A stretch of 64,000 bases of DNA from Hippasteria phrygiana (taxonomy: Eukaryota; Echinodermata; Asteroidea; Valvatida; Goniasteridae), in contig JAZGUH010000105.1 in assembly GCA_037893225.1 (NCBI GenBank), forward strand, positions 1,488,001 to 1,552,000. The letters run 5' to 3'. The number at the start of each line of letters is the position of its first letter. Position 1 is the stretch's first letter. Under the pieces are notes generated by a model. The model was given only the letters and a program-made list of their open reading frames with translations. It was not told the origin of the DNA and did not search any database. Shown here piece by piece: positions 10,359-22,646 of the stretch. The position numbers and the translations under genes are program-made.

Positions 10359-13260
10359 GGTGATTGGCACGAGGGAAAAGCATGCTTCTTCTAATTTCTT
10401 ACATCATTCCATGGTCCGAAAATTGTCTCTGTATGCAAAAAATGGTTCTTGTATTGCATTCTTCCGGGGCTTGGCAGAAAGATACTTTAGCCGACCTCCT
10501 GAAGGATGGCATTGTTATCACATGACGTTCCGTGTGCGTTTATTTTTGGTTTCCGCCACCAGCCAGAGCCGAGGTGGTAATAGGCTTCTTTCTTATTAGA
10601 ATGAAGTGCTGTCTGCAGGGTCTGCGGGGTCTGCAGTACGCTGATTGTATACTTTATTTAGAACGTTTTAATATATTTTTCATCTTATCCCAGATTTACT
10701 GACAGCTTGTCCATTATTCTAAACTTATACTTAAAACAACAAAAAGTTGTTTTCTCCCCTATTTATTAGTCTGCGAGTTGCTGAATCACATATTAATCAC
10801 ATATTTTGTAATTGAATTGGCATTTTAAAAGAATGATCCCGAACCGAAAAAAAAATGTTGGCTAAAACTTCTAGAGTTTTTAACCACAAGATTTCGTCAG
10901 ATAAGAAAATAAAAATAGAAGGCCACTAGTACGTTATATAATAATCGGTATGTTCGATGTGACCAGAGAATTTCCCTTGTTCCCCTTTTAAAGATGGAAA
11001 ATTTTTAATATTTTTAATGAAACCTTTAGGATGACTTTTAAATACTGGTAGTCGAGCTCCACCTGGCTGGATTTGTGCAATACGTCGATCTCTCCATCAC
11101 CTCGCTCTTTTTGTCGCTGGTGATAATGCCCGCTGGATAAATGTACCGGTACTTCCCAGGCCAGATGCCGCGTGTGGTGGTTGGCATGGAATATTTTTTG
11201 TTTTATTTTCGCAGGCTTTGCAGTTGTCCAGGGGCGGCCTACACAAAGAACCTCTGGAGCTAAACCCATTGTATACATTCTGTTACATAGTATTACAATG
11301 TATAAATAATCGTATACCTCGCAAAAGTTGAGCTGTCAATCACTTTAAAAGTTTCAGGGCTCTTGGGGTGGAGGATATTTTATTTCAGCCCGCCCATTAG
11401 ACTAGAGAATCGGCTGATTTATTTAGAGCTACATGTAATTATATTATCAGGCAGGAGGCACGAACCACGTGCGAGCAGCCCCAAGTGCAGAGAAGCACTT
11501 CTCAATGAATGTTGAAATGGATACGCCCACTAATTTGCATAGATTTAAATATAGCTGAGTGTACAAAAAACCACATTTTGAGAAGTTTTCAGGGTCAAAA
11601 TATGACAATTACACCGGGGGTAACCAAAAGGGTAACAACAGTAGTTTAAGTTTTGAAAACAACTTCTTTGCAATACAATCGGAATAATTTGGTCACATTT
11701 TGGTGAAAATTATCATTTTTAAGCTGCTACCATGGATAGGAAATACACCATTTTTGTAGACTATAAATAGATCGCCTGTCTCATGTTATGTGGTGATTTC
11801 ACTGCAAAGTTAAGGGCAGAGTGCCGGCGCTGCCCGCCATGTTTGGGGTTCATGGCTTAATACGTCCCCCGCAGTGCCTACCAAAAATACGGAGTTTATT
11901 AATAATGTCAAAACAAGTCAGAATTGGGCAGAAACGGAGTACCTTCTACAGCTTTTTTTTCTTTTACAGTATTCACTCATACGTAATAAGCAATTAAATT
12001 GTTATTAATAAATACTTTTTACAATAAAAACAAAGTATGCCTCAACGCTTCACGTTAGCGTTTCGTTGTTCATTTTTTCCCCTCGAAAAACCCCCCAGAT
12101 TGTGTTACTCGCCATCCCGACAAGCATGCAAGGTTTGCAAGTTCTGAAGGCAGTATTAACCTTCCGTGTTCATGTTTATTCATAATAAGACGTATTTTCT
12201 TGGCAAATAGCGCTCGGTCGGTTGGGCAAGCTCAAACCTGGAGTCAATAAACTCTCCATTGTAAACATTTTAAACACTCTGGAGGGCCAGGCAGCAGACT
12301 TGCCAATCTCAGTTTTCACGGATTCCACAACACCGGAAAGGCCGGGCTCGCATAGGGGTACGAGAAGAGCAGGGTTTGCCCAGTCAGGCCCCGCGACCAC
12401 AACCCCGGATTGCTGGAGACAGGAGGCAGGTTATAATTTGTGTATATATTGAATGGCAAGTTAATATATTAAGATCAGAAATTGAGGTGGGTGGGTCAAA
12501 AAATTTAAGAAAAAAAATATCAAAATTTAATTTAAATCATTGAAAAATTTGAATGGCCCCTAAGAAAGGTTCAACTAAAATATTCTCAACAAGTAAGATT
12601 GCAAAATTTTAAATGTCTATTTTGTGTCGAGAAAATTGCACCTTTGTAATTTTAAACAAAGGTGGCACTGATACACAAGTAAAGTTATTTACACGGGATA
12701 CGTAGAACATAAAAATTATATTTTTAAAAAGTTTCAAATCCAAAACATGTTTTATCATAAATCCGCAGAATATAAACTGGCTCCTTCATGAAAAACAATA
12801 GCACGTACAGCGCCAGCTAGTGCAGTGCGATATGAACAGGTAGTGTCAATGCGGACGCGCTATTAATCATTCAGACAATTCAGCCAATGAGAGAATGAGT
12901 TATCCAGCGCAGCCTTCTGCGATTCGGTAAAGGGTTTTTTTAACACGATTTTTGGGGGTAGGGGCGGCGGGCGGGCCGATGAATGTAGATTTCCTCGGGT
13001 ATAATTTTTTTTTTTTTACATTTTATATATTTAAAACAAAAAAGAACCGTCGAAACCTTCAAGACCACCAGGTACAAATTACGGCCGAGTTTAAAAGTGC
13101 AAAAGTTAGTTCATGTAGTGTATACGGTAATTATGTTTTAATGATTGACCACCATAAATATATCGAACATTGCCTCGCCTCTCTGATAATATTTTCACCC
13201 CTCTTTCCTAAAATGCAAAATTGCAACACAAACATCAATTTTTTAATGCTAATTTGAAAA
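10359..13260. other. no recognisable feature
   Basis: About 2.9 kb of AT-rich intron without recognisable repeats, domains or terminal inverted repeats. Open frames are short and their codon content looks random. Confidence 0.5.
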
Positions 13261-13555
13261 AAATTATATGACCAACAACAGTACTCTTTTAACCCATGGA
13301 ACAGCGAAGTGCTTTGGCAATTTCCTTGCTGAGTCTCTCACTCATTTCACGGAAACCACAGAAAAGTTCCGTGCGTAAACATCGATACCTGACACCTGTG
13401 GTTTCTGTCTGACTGCAGAGTTTTTGTAAACAGACCAATTCGACTCGGCCGGCTGAAATCAATCGGGCGGCACACAGTATTGCGTGGCGGTCATCGGTTA
13501 CGCCTGACTGATCCTCGATAGCACACGATGCCGCGAATATGCAGCCCGTGATGAA

Positions 13556-13690
13556 GTCATACTCGATAGCGTTTGCGAGTGCCCGAGAGCGCTCGCGAGC
13601 GCCCGAGAGCGCTGGCGAGCGCTCGCGGGCAGGAAGAAATTTTCTCGAGTAACTCTCGAGTGATTTGCGAGCGCTCGAGCCCTCGACGGG
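13556..13690. repeat. GC-rich GCGAGCGC palindromic low-complexity repeat
   Basis: The tract alternates CGAGAGCGCTCGCGAGCGC and related words, several of them self-complementary, then CTCGAGTAACTCTCGAG. It could form hairpins. No gene is associated. Confidence 0.6.
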
Positions 13691-13810
13691 TACTTACTTG
13701 AAAGCAGTACTGTAGAACAGCCCTGTGTGTGTTTTCACATACCATGCAATACCTCTTTTTGTAGAGCAGGCCTGTCACAAATTTTCTTAAAAGAAATTGA
13801 TACAATATTG

Positions 13811-14201
13811 TAGGGCTGTCCCAATTATACCGAATATTCGATATTCGATCGTCAAGCGAATATTCGAATACCATTTTGCCAGTTCGAATATCACGTACGA
13901 CTCTGATGCTATTTTAATAGAGAAGTTACGGCGCTTAGCGGTGTCAAATGCCACATTTTTGTCAATTGCAATTTATTGTTCCTGTCCGTAAAACCCTTGA
14001 TACAACAGGGGCATGCAAAAAAAGCTGTTTGAACGGTCCATAATATCAATCGCCATACGTAAAACACCGGCGTGCTTTTACGTGCAATGTTTTTTTTATG
14101 TGTAGCATGCACTGAAAAACTTGATCGGCGAGTATCGAATATTCGGTCAAACCCAGTTTTGAATATTAGAATAGTAAATTATTCGAAAATTAACAGCCCT
14201 A
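13811..14201. mobile_element. TAGGGCTGT...CAGCCCTA hAT-type MITE, copy 1
   Basis: The ends are TAGGGCTGTCC and TTAACAGCCCTA, and the subterminal sequence is rich in CGAATATTCG palindromes. The left flank CAATATTG is matched by CAATATGG on the right, but only after six extra bases CATGTA. The better preserved relative is at 48801-49266. 8-bp duplications and these ends are typical of hAT elements. Confidence 0.75.
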
Positions 14202-14541
14202 CATGTACAATATGGTGACAATTGTATCGTTATACAATGTTCATGTACATGTACCACTAGTTCCAATGGAACAGTGGAATGGTCCAACAGAATAGTCTTT
14301 GATGTAATACAAATAGGAGCATGGACCATTCCAAGGTCACTTTTAAATTTTATTTACATGTACCCTGCCCATGTACATTGTACATTTGTAAATCCAGCAA
14401 TATCCAAAAGCAAGTACCGGTACACGTACAAATGTACAATGTAATTACTTCGTTTTGGGTTCCGTCAGCTTCATACTTTAATTTCCTCTTGTTGGATTCT
14501 GTTGGGTTCAGCAGGATACCCAGAAAAACTACCTGAAGGGG

Positions 14542-15500
14542 TTAAAGGAAACATGCTTCTCAAATTGACCGGATCACATTTTATTTCATAAATAGATTCA
14601 TTTATATGTATTAAATGTGAATTTAAAGCCAAACTGGTTCAAGTGAAGTTTTAGTGTGATTATTTGCCGCTCAAAAATTGACCCCCCCTTTTTGAAATTT
14701 GTTGAGACTCAAATTGAGGGCGCTGTTCGTGACGTAGACCGAGGCACCGAAATTCATGGATCGACTCGATAGTCTGGACCCGGCCCGTATACACACTAGG
14801 TCTACACGTGCAATTTCGTAAGTTGTAACAACAACTAACATCGAACTTACCCTGATTTTCTCCCTTTTAGCGAAGGCTCCTCGGGGAATGGGCCGTTTAA
14901 CTGCTTTCGCCTATATCTTACTCACATCTGGGAACTTTGTTGGGATGGCAGTGGACTTGAGCATATTTTTAATGGTCATCCCAAAGGATTTGAAAATACC
15001 AGTATCGAAACACGACGGCTCAAAGTGGTCGCTACATAACGCTGAAAAGCTGCTGGAGCCGGACCACTTTGCTCTTGTCACCTTCACTTTCGCCATCCAA
15101 ATTCTCCGATATTTCGCATCAGTTGGAAATAAATGAAGGCTTACTCCATCCGTTGTTGTTTTGCTGCACCCAGCAGCCACACACCTTGTCGGCATGGCCG
15201 AAAAACCACTATATTTTGCTTAGATTTTGGACGAAGAATTTTCGCCGTACAATGTACACACAATGCATACCCGTGATGAATGGGTACGGGTAATGTGCCT
15301 CGATCTACGTCACACACTTATGTTAATGAGGGTCCCACTCAGGGGGCGGAGTAGCTTGGACAAACATTTTCAAACATTGTTTTCTCATATTTAATCTGGG
15401 AAATAATTGTCTCTGGACACAAAATATCATTGTCAAGATAATACTTTATTGTTTTAAGCAGGAATAATGCAATAAAAATCCTAAATCATGTTTCCTTTAA
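14542..15500 (-). mobile_element. Kolobok-like element with THAP exon
   Basis: TTAA at 14542-14545 and 15497-15500 flank 10-bp inverted ends AGGAAACATG / CATGTTTCCT. The element of about 950 bp contains a THAP-domain exon on its minus strand. TTAA target duplications combined with a THAP domain are the hallmark of the Kolobok superfamily. No transposase catalytic exon fits in the remaining space, so it is a non-autonomous derivative. The inverted ends are short and were found by eye. Confidence 0.7.
14926..15195 (-). CDS. THAP-type zinc-finger exon of a transposon
   Basis: The frame starts at the ATG at 15195 and encodes 90 residues up to FPD, followed by a consensus-like donor GTGAGTAAG (GT at 14925-14924). 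The C2CH zinc ligands are C5, C10, C54 and H57, with HLFP at 21-24, W33, the HFEP motif at 57-60 and the closing AIPTKF box at 83-88. These are the defining features of a THAP DNA-binding domain. The exon ends in phase 0 and no downstream exon is found. It lies antisense to CBL inside a TTAA-flanked element, so it is most likely a relic of a Kolobok transposase rather than a host gene. Confidence 0.8.
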
Positions 15501-15539
15501 GGTTAACGAACAAATCACAATGATGCGGATATTTCCTGC

Positions 15540-16100
15540 AATTGCTACATTGTGTACAATTATTAACAGGACCCTGAAAAGTACTGTGGTCATGCATGTA
15601 AAAATCATTACTCTCTGAGCAACACGTGTAAAAGTATGCATGCATTGTACATGTACATTTGATGACCTGTCAATATTGAATTAGTGTATAATACTACACG
15701 TACATGTTATAAAATCACAAAATGCACAAGGGCTACGTACACATGTACAGTAGGTCAAATGTGTACTGTACACGTAAAAATGTACACGTAAAAATAGGAA
15801 TGTGTACAGTGGCCCATTTGGAATAAAATATGAATGAGATGGATGTGCGTTTGTTCTCCCAAACTAACGTGGACGTATAACAAAGGGAACAATATCGTCT
15901 GCGATTCCCAAAATACATACGTCCGCGATTGAGATCGTGTACAAAACCTATGGGAGTCTTCCAAAAAAGTACAAACAAAAAAGGGAACAATAGGACGTCC
16001 GCATTCGATAGTGGATACACACCTAAGTGTGCATGTACATGTATACATTGAACCTACATGTACATGTACATGTACAGCACAGTGCATGCAGTAGACCTAC
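15540..16100. repeat. cluster of ACATGTAC runs
   Basis: Many short runs of ACATGT/TACATG occur here (for example near 15645, 15745, 16035 and 16060). They are interleaved with a dispersed repeat described separately. Confidence 0.7.
15844..16022 (-). repeat. GCGGACGTCC dispersed MITE-like repeat, copy 1
   Basis: In reverse orientation it reads GTATCCACTATCGAATGCGG, then TTTTTGGAAGACTCCCATAG, then TTTGTACACGATCTCAATCG. It matches 55269-55450 closely and 16228-16405 and 36275-36470 more loosely. Confidence 0.75.
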
Positions 16101-16227
16101 AGTTCGAGTGAACTCGTACGCAACGAGCTCGTACACATATGCCAATTTCTATGCATGCCAGCTTGTACACATGCCAAGTCACCCATGTACACAATGTACA
16201 TTTTGTACGGAGTACGTCAACTCACCC

Positions 16228-16405
16228 AAGTGTGTAAACACTTTCAGTCATGGACCTCCTATTGTCCTCCTATTATTTGTACTTTTTTGGAAGGACCCTC
16301 ATTAGTTTTGTACACAATTTTCAACCGTGGACCTTGACTCAACCGTGGACCCTACATGTATTGTCCTCTTTGTTAAAGGTCCTCTTTGTTAAAGGTCCAC
16401 GGTTT
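16228..16405 (+). repeat. dispersed MITE-like repeat, copy 2 (diverged)
   Basis: It has the order GTGTGTAAACACTTTC, CTCCTATTGTCC, TTTTTTGGAAGGACCCTCAT, GTTTTGTACACAATTTTC, TTAAAGGTCC. The GGTCCTCTTTGTTAAA segment is duplicated in tandem. Confidence 0.65.
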
Positions 16406-16711
16406 GAATAGCTAAACTCGTACATGTACATTTTGTATGCACTCCCAGTGGGTGAAACTAGTTGTAGAAGTGCTCTGACAAAACTGACAAAGAAAAAAGT
16501 GCTCTGACCAAAGGGCTCTGAGAGTAACACAGTTTTGTCCACTATCAGTTTCAAAACATTGCGAACAAACACCAATACACATGTTGAAATATATGGCAGT
16601 CCGATCATGATATCCACTCCACAGCTTTATCAGCGGAACCTACATGCTGACATGTATGCTGTACATGTACAATGTATGTACCTGTACAATGTACATTGCA
16701 CATGTACATGT

Positions 16712-17886
16712 AGTTGGGTCATTCCACCAGGTTGGGACACTGTGTATATGACCATATCATTAAAACCATCATTACATTTAATTCAGTTATTTCATGTGAC
16801 ATCTGTCTTTGGGTGTGAGATTATTTGAGAAAGTTTCAATCATGTAAGTTATATTTTTACAAAAATATGATAAAAAGTGTGTTTTTTTGTATGTAAAATA
16901 GACGTAACATGGACACTGTGTCCAACATTTAAATTGTTGTGGTTTTTTAACACTTTAATAAATAAATATGGAAAATTTATTATGTACAATAATTAAAAGA
17001 CACACTATGCAACAATGAAACACCTTTTTACGGCAGTCAGTGTCCAAACATAGCACAAATAGCAAGAATTTGAAGAATCGGTGCAGACGTAACATGGACA
17101 CCTTGATAGACCATGACCATACATATATTTCTGCTGTTGTGCTGCATTTGGATATTGAATATCATAACAAATGTTTTTTTGTGTTGCAGTTTGTGTTTTG
17201 TAATTAGTATACAGTACAGAGTGAGTTTCCATAATTATTTATATAAATATTGAAAATGTTACAAAATGGAAATGTGCATTTTCATGTCACACCATGTTAG
17301 TACTAAATGTTACGTCCAGACTGCCTTAATTTTTCGTCATTTAATAAATAATTATGCAACTTACTATATGTACTAACTAAAAGACACTCAATGCTACCAG
17401 AAAACACTTTTTGTTATGGTTGCCAGTGTCCAAATAGCTCAGAAACAGCAAGAACAATAAAAACATGCATGTGTGGACGTAACAGTGGACACAGTGTCCA
17501 TGTTACGTCCACTCTCACGTCTGTTTTTGCTGTCTCTGCTATATTTGGACACTGACTACCATAAAGAAAGTGTTCTTGTGTTGCATAGTACATGTATATC
17601 TTTTAATTAGTACACATGGTGAATTTCCCATATTTATATTAAAAGTGTTGAAAAAACACAAAAATGGAAATATGGACGTGTCCTGTTACGTCAAACTGGT
17701 TGTGTCAAACTGAAGCATATTTTTAATCATATTTTTGGTAAAATATAATTTACATGATTTAAAACTTTCAAAAATGTTTCCCACCCAAAGACTGATGTTA
17801 CATGAAATAACTGAATCAAATGTAATAGTACTTTTAAAGATATAAATGTCACACACTGTGTCCCAACCTGGTGGAATGACCCAGTT
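16712..17886. mobile_element. GGGTC-family element with alternating inverted internal units
   Basis: The element at 16716-17882 is flanked by the direct repeat AGTT (16712-16715, 17883-17886). It has long inverted ends of roughly 140 bp beginning GGGTCATTCCACCAGG. Between them four diverged ~200-bp units alternate in orientation (about 16900-17095, 17100-17320, 17320-17490, 17490-17690). Each is bordered by GACGTAACA(T)GGACAC or its complement. It has no coding capacity. Two relatives, at 19966-22619 and 62698-63264, share the ends. Confidence 0.8.
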
Positions 17887-19323
17887 ACAAAAGTGTGACA
17901 TTTAGAGGAAACCAAGTACAGGAGTCCATACATCAAGTCATTTGCCATGTTTTCCCTCTTTCTACATCCAATATCCTTGTCAGTAAATTGGACACCGAAA
18001 AGTTTGATAAATTACTTAGGTTTCAAGAAATTACAGAGGATTACCTTCAGATTTAATGTTCATAACATGAACAGACGTACGTTTCATTGTAAAGGGTTAG
18101 GAAGTAGCAATGAAATGCATACATTATCCCCAATTTTGTTCCTGATGCAAAGCTATCCATTGAAGGATTGCCACTGGCCAATCTTGGGTTAAACATCTAC
18201 ATACAAAACTACAGAGTGTACATCTTCAAGACTTCATGTTCATAACAGGGACAGACATTTGTCACAAAATGTCTGTCCTTGTACAGTGTGTAATGAACGT
18301 TGTTCAAGTCACATCCTAATTTCATAAATAATAAATAGGTTGCTTTATAGTTTGAGCGATAACAATTCTACATTAAACGAGTAATATATACAATGTAAAT
18401 GGAACAAGGTCTGGTTTAATTATAACAAGAACATAACAGCATACAAATATTTCTTTCCAAGTTATGAATGTTATCCTTCCTTTCATCTTAAAGATGGAAT
18501 ACAATGTACATGTAGTAATTTGCTAAATATGTACATGTACATGTAGGCCTATATTTTTCCCAGGCAAAAAAATGCTGTCCATTTCTTTTAGAAATTACTG
18601 AGCGTTCTTGTGTGAGTTCTCTGTACATGTAGAGACCAAAGCTTTTTTATTGGTGTGGTTTTCCTAAAAGTTATATTTTCAAACATGATTTCAAGTCAAA
18701 ACGTTAAAGAGTGGCGTACGAGTAGACATGAGTACAAGTTGGCACGCGTCCATGTTAGCATGCGTACGAATTTGCATGCGTACCAGTTGACCAAAATGCA
18801 CGTGCGACTGTGTGCATACAAGTTGACCTGTTTCTGTGCTGTACTTCTTTTATGTGTACAGTCTATATCCCATGAAGAGCACAGTTCATTTCCTTGTTCA
18901 TTTTCAATTCATGTCAATAATATCTTTATCATGTACAATTGTACACACATTGTACTGTTTCAACATACAAGGACATACATGTATACAGTATGCACACTGC
19001 CTGGCTATAGAAAAAAACAGATATTGAACAGCGAAGATGCACATACTGTTACCAATATGAACAGGTGCATTGTACATATCAGTGTGGAAATATTCCACAT
19101 CCTTTTATGTTTGTTTACTTTTGTAATTTTTCTCCAACTGCAACAAAACTACATGTATCCAGCGATTTGCCCTGTTTGATTTGATGTCACCAGGAAAACA
19201 TTTTCACGGTATTAATAACTCAGGCAAGTCTGCAAATATCTACGATCTAAGTGCCATTAAAAAAAATACAACTTTGGTTGGAAGGAGGCAGCTTTATTTT
19301 TTACAACCTCACCTTTCTGCTAT
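17887..19323. other. no recognisable feature
   Basis: This is AT-rich intron with a few ACATGT runs. A 174-codon open frame at 18655-19179 has hydrophobic and tyrosine-rich stretches, but no start context, splice context or similarity that I can support. Confidence 0.5.
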
Positions 19324-19811
19324 TTAAAGGTACATAGTGTACACGATTGGTAATTATTACGAAATACATTACTACATGTAGACTGTAATTTAATAGTAGT
19401 CTCAATCATCCTGTGAAATTATGGCACCAGGTGTGCTGTCGTTGTCAAGAAAAGTGGAAATATATATCGTTTTCCAACGATTTCCAGCTGGAAATCATCG
19501 GAAAACTGCCCTGTAGCCGTTAGTCAAGGCGCGTGTGGCTACTCGGATGAGTAGTGAACCCCAGACATGATGGCGCCATAGCATATCTGGGGCACGTCAC
19601 GCGCCCAGATAGCCACGTACGCCTTGACTAAAGGCTAGCATCCGCCCGACGGTTGAAAACGAGCGCCGTTTTTCTCTCGTTTTTTTTCGCCATCCAACAA
19701 CGCAAAACTTTGAACAGGTCAGTGGAACGATATTTCCTATAAAATACTAACCCCCAAATCCGCCCATTTCTGAAAATTGCAACAATGACCAATCATGTAC
19801 ACTGCCTTTAA
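19324..19811. mobile_element. TTAA-flanked 0.5-kb MITE, copy 2
   Basis: It has the same order of segments as the copy at 4577, including GTGAAATTATGGCACCAGG, the CGATTTCCAGCTGG palindrome and GAACAGGTCAGTGGAACGAT. TTAA flanks both ends. The left end carries a small insertion within AGGCAGTG. Confidence 0.85.
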
Positions 19812-19825
19812 CTGATATCAAACAT

Positions 19826-19945
19826 TTTCAAAGTGAACAAAGAAAACTGGCAGGAGTGGGATTTGAGCCTGTGACCTCCTGAATACCGTACCAGCGCTCT
19901 ACCAACTGAGCTATCTTGCTCTATGTTGGCGGTCTCCCAAATCAA
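19826..19945 (-). repeat. tRNA-derived SINE, partial copy
   Basis: On the minus strand the head reads AAGATAGCTCAGTTGGTAGA (box A type) and, further on, GGTCACAGGCTCAAATCCC (box B type), followed by AGTTTTCTTTGTTCACTTTG. It belongs to the same family as copies at 47389, 49412, 63562 and 63738. It abuts the TTAA MITE on its left. Confidence 0.8.
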
Positions 19946-19965
19946 ACATGGCTAAATCTGTGGAT

Positions 19966-22619
19966 GGGTCTTTCTGTGGTAATGGGTAATAGGAGTGTGA
20001 CAATTACCTCAAAATTAAAATTGCTTGGAGAAGATTGAAAGACTAAACATCAATTGAGGGGTACAATTACCTTTTCAGAAAAAGTAGTGAAAAGATAACT
20101 TTCTCTTGAACAATAAAACAATAAAGGGTTGTGTGTACTGCCTTTAAGGGGTATTACCTACGTAACGGGGACGGACACCTTGGTAGCCCCAGCGGTCAAG
20201 CAAGGTATTTGAGAAATTTTGAAATGTGTGTTTTTAAAGTGCAAATAACTATTGCAAATAATATCACTGCAGGAGGTCTCCTACAATTTCCCTTTTGGCA
20301 CAACAAATTAGTAATCCCTCCCGATCACTGTATTTTTCACATGGTCAATATATTTCATTTACCGTTTCATTGAAAGACAATGAATAAATGCAGAAAATCT
20401 GTCATGCCAGTAACTGAGTCTTTGGTGGTCCACTTCTTACTACTTAATTTGTTATTAGTCAAGTCCATCTGTGTAATATGGCTCAAATTCAGAATGGGTG
20501 TTCCGCATTAGCATATACTTACCCACGTAACATTGACGGACATTGAATTCCAAACGGTTACCCAGGCCCTTTGCACTGTGACACATGAATGTGGGCAGGT
20601 TTTGTTATTAACCTACATGTAAATTCAGTCACTTTATGTATTTTAGTTCCCTAAAATTCCATGTGGAACATCATCAGGCTTAATTTTGTAGAAAAAATTT
20701 AGGAGGAAAAATATAGTGTAAAATGGTGACAACACAGGCTGAAGTCAACCTACATGTACTACATGTACTGTAGGCCTACTGCTAAAAAAAGGAAGAAAAT
20801 CACATTTTCTTCAGACTACTTCCCATATTTTCTTACCATTAAACAAAACCTAGAGTTAATTAAAATAATTAATTAAAGACTGCTTGGGTATTTAAAAGTC
20901 AGTTTTTCGATGGAAGAGTAAAAAAAAATAGATCAGGTGTCCTTAACTTTTACCAATTTGTGCCCAATTTCCGGACACCACGTTTTTTTAGTTTCGGACT
21001 TTTTATGATACTAAAAAATATTTGACAGGCATTATTTGGATAAAAGTACTCGTCCAGTGTTTATTCTGAATTAATATGAAACATTTCAACTAAGAGAACG
21101 GGCAACAATGCATGATGAAAGTCGAGGGAAACGTCAAGGTGCGCCATGCTGAGGGGACTCCATAATCCGCGACCTAACGTTGGGCTAACATTAACGTTAC
21201 ACAAAACAGCCGTGCAATTGACACCGCGTTTTTGGCACAATATTGTCTCGTGAACAAACATCTAACAATTTTATCAAGAAACGAGTCCTACAGAAAATAA
21301 TAATTTATAACATTTGTTAAGTTTCAGCATGGTTTCAGTCACCTGGATTTGCAGAAAGCACGCGACAGCCTTGCCACTACGATCGTAATGGCGCCGGCCG
21401 TGGTCAACGGCTGTTTCCAAATATATACATGTACATGTACACGTTTTCGTGCCCGTTCATTAGCATTGTTTAAGTCGAGTTTGGATCTCTCAAGTTTAAC
21501 TGAAAATGTTCTTTTTTACATAACATACAACCTCAGATTTCCCCTTGAGTATTTCCATGAACCATGTACTTCTGTTGTGCAAACAATATTACACAGGGTA
21601 ACTGTTTCTTGCATATCTTGTTGCATCTGTGTTTTTGTCCGTATCATGTTACGAGGGTAATGCCGCTGCCATGGCAGCAGGTATTGTGTCCGTCCCTTGT
21701 GTGATGATGTCGTTGTTCCGTTCCTTTTATTTTTGCCTGGGTTTTGAACACTGAAGTAGGACCATGTTTTATGATGTTTACGTTATTTCCTTTCACTAGA
21801 AACAATTTTGGCCTGTCTCAATGTGCTAAAGTCGTTTTATATATCTTTGTCATGATTACCCTCGTAACGTGATTACCCACGTAACATGAAACATCCGTCG
21901 GGAAGTTAGAAAGACTGTTCCCGAACACCGAGTCAGAAACCCATTTCAGTAAGTGGAGAATGCCATTTGAAGTCAACCAGGGATCTATCTATTTCTGAGT
22001 TGGCGCACGAGTGTGAAATTACCAACGTAACGATTTGACGGAAAGTTGGAACTCTGATTTCGTCGGCCGTTTTGAGAAAGTTTTCCATAGAAACATTCGC
22101 CGTCACGACATGTGTCACATCCAAGATAACAAAGCTAAAAAACAGTCATCATCAGGTTTGAATACAATTCTTCAATTTTGTTATCTGGCAAGGGATTACC
22201 CACGTAACATTTTGACGGACACAGTTACGTGGGTAACCGTGTTCCGGACAGTCGGCATGTATTTACATGCGAGCTCGCAGCAGGTGCCATCTTACATTAT
22301 TTACATGGGGGGGACATGCAACTCTTCTTACACCATCAGTTTAGTTTATTACTGAGACTTAAACACAGGGAATTTGGAATAGTTTCCTGCCCATATAGAA
22401 TTGTCACAATATTTAACACCATTTTAGGAGCACATTCTTTAGGTTCAAGTGAATAACAGACAAACACATCAACCAATGGTTTTCTTTTTATTTCTGATAT
22501 ATCTTTATTACATACTTTATAATATCACACACAAGTTGTGGGTTTTATATTTATGGTTTTTATAATAATATTCATGTAAGTTTTGTCCGTCAAAATTACC
22601 CATTACTGTAGAAAGACCC
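19966..22619. mobile_element. large GGGTC-family element (about 2.65 kb)
   Basis: The left end GGGTCTTTCTGTGGTAATGG matches, inverted, CATTACTGTAGAAAGACCC at the right. The 4-bp flanks are GGAT and GGTT, so the target duplication is imperfect. Internally the words ACCCACGTAACAT and TTGACGGACA recur at about 20520, 21870, 22020 and 22200, in both orientations. No long reading frame is present, so it is non-autonomous or thoroughly decayed. Confidence 0.55.
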
Positions 22620-22646
22620 GGTTATAAAAAAAACTGCATTATCCCT

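Noticed and set aside
18655..19179. 174-codon open frame with hydrophobic stretches, + strand
   Set aside because: Composition follows AT-rich and ACATGT-rich DNA. No recognisable family, no codon bias and no conserved motif.
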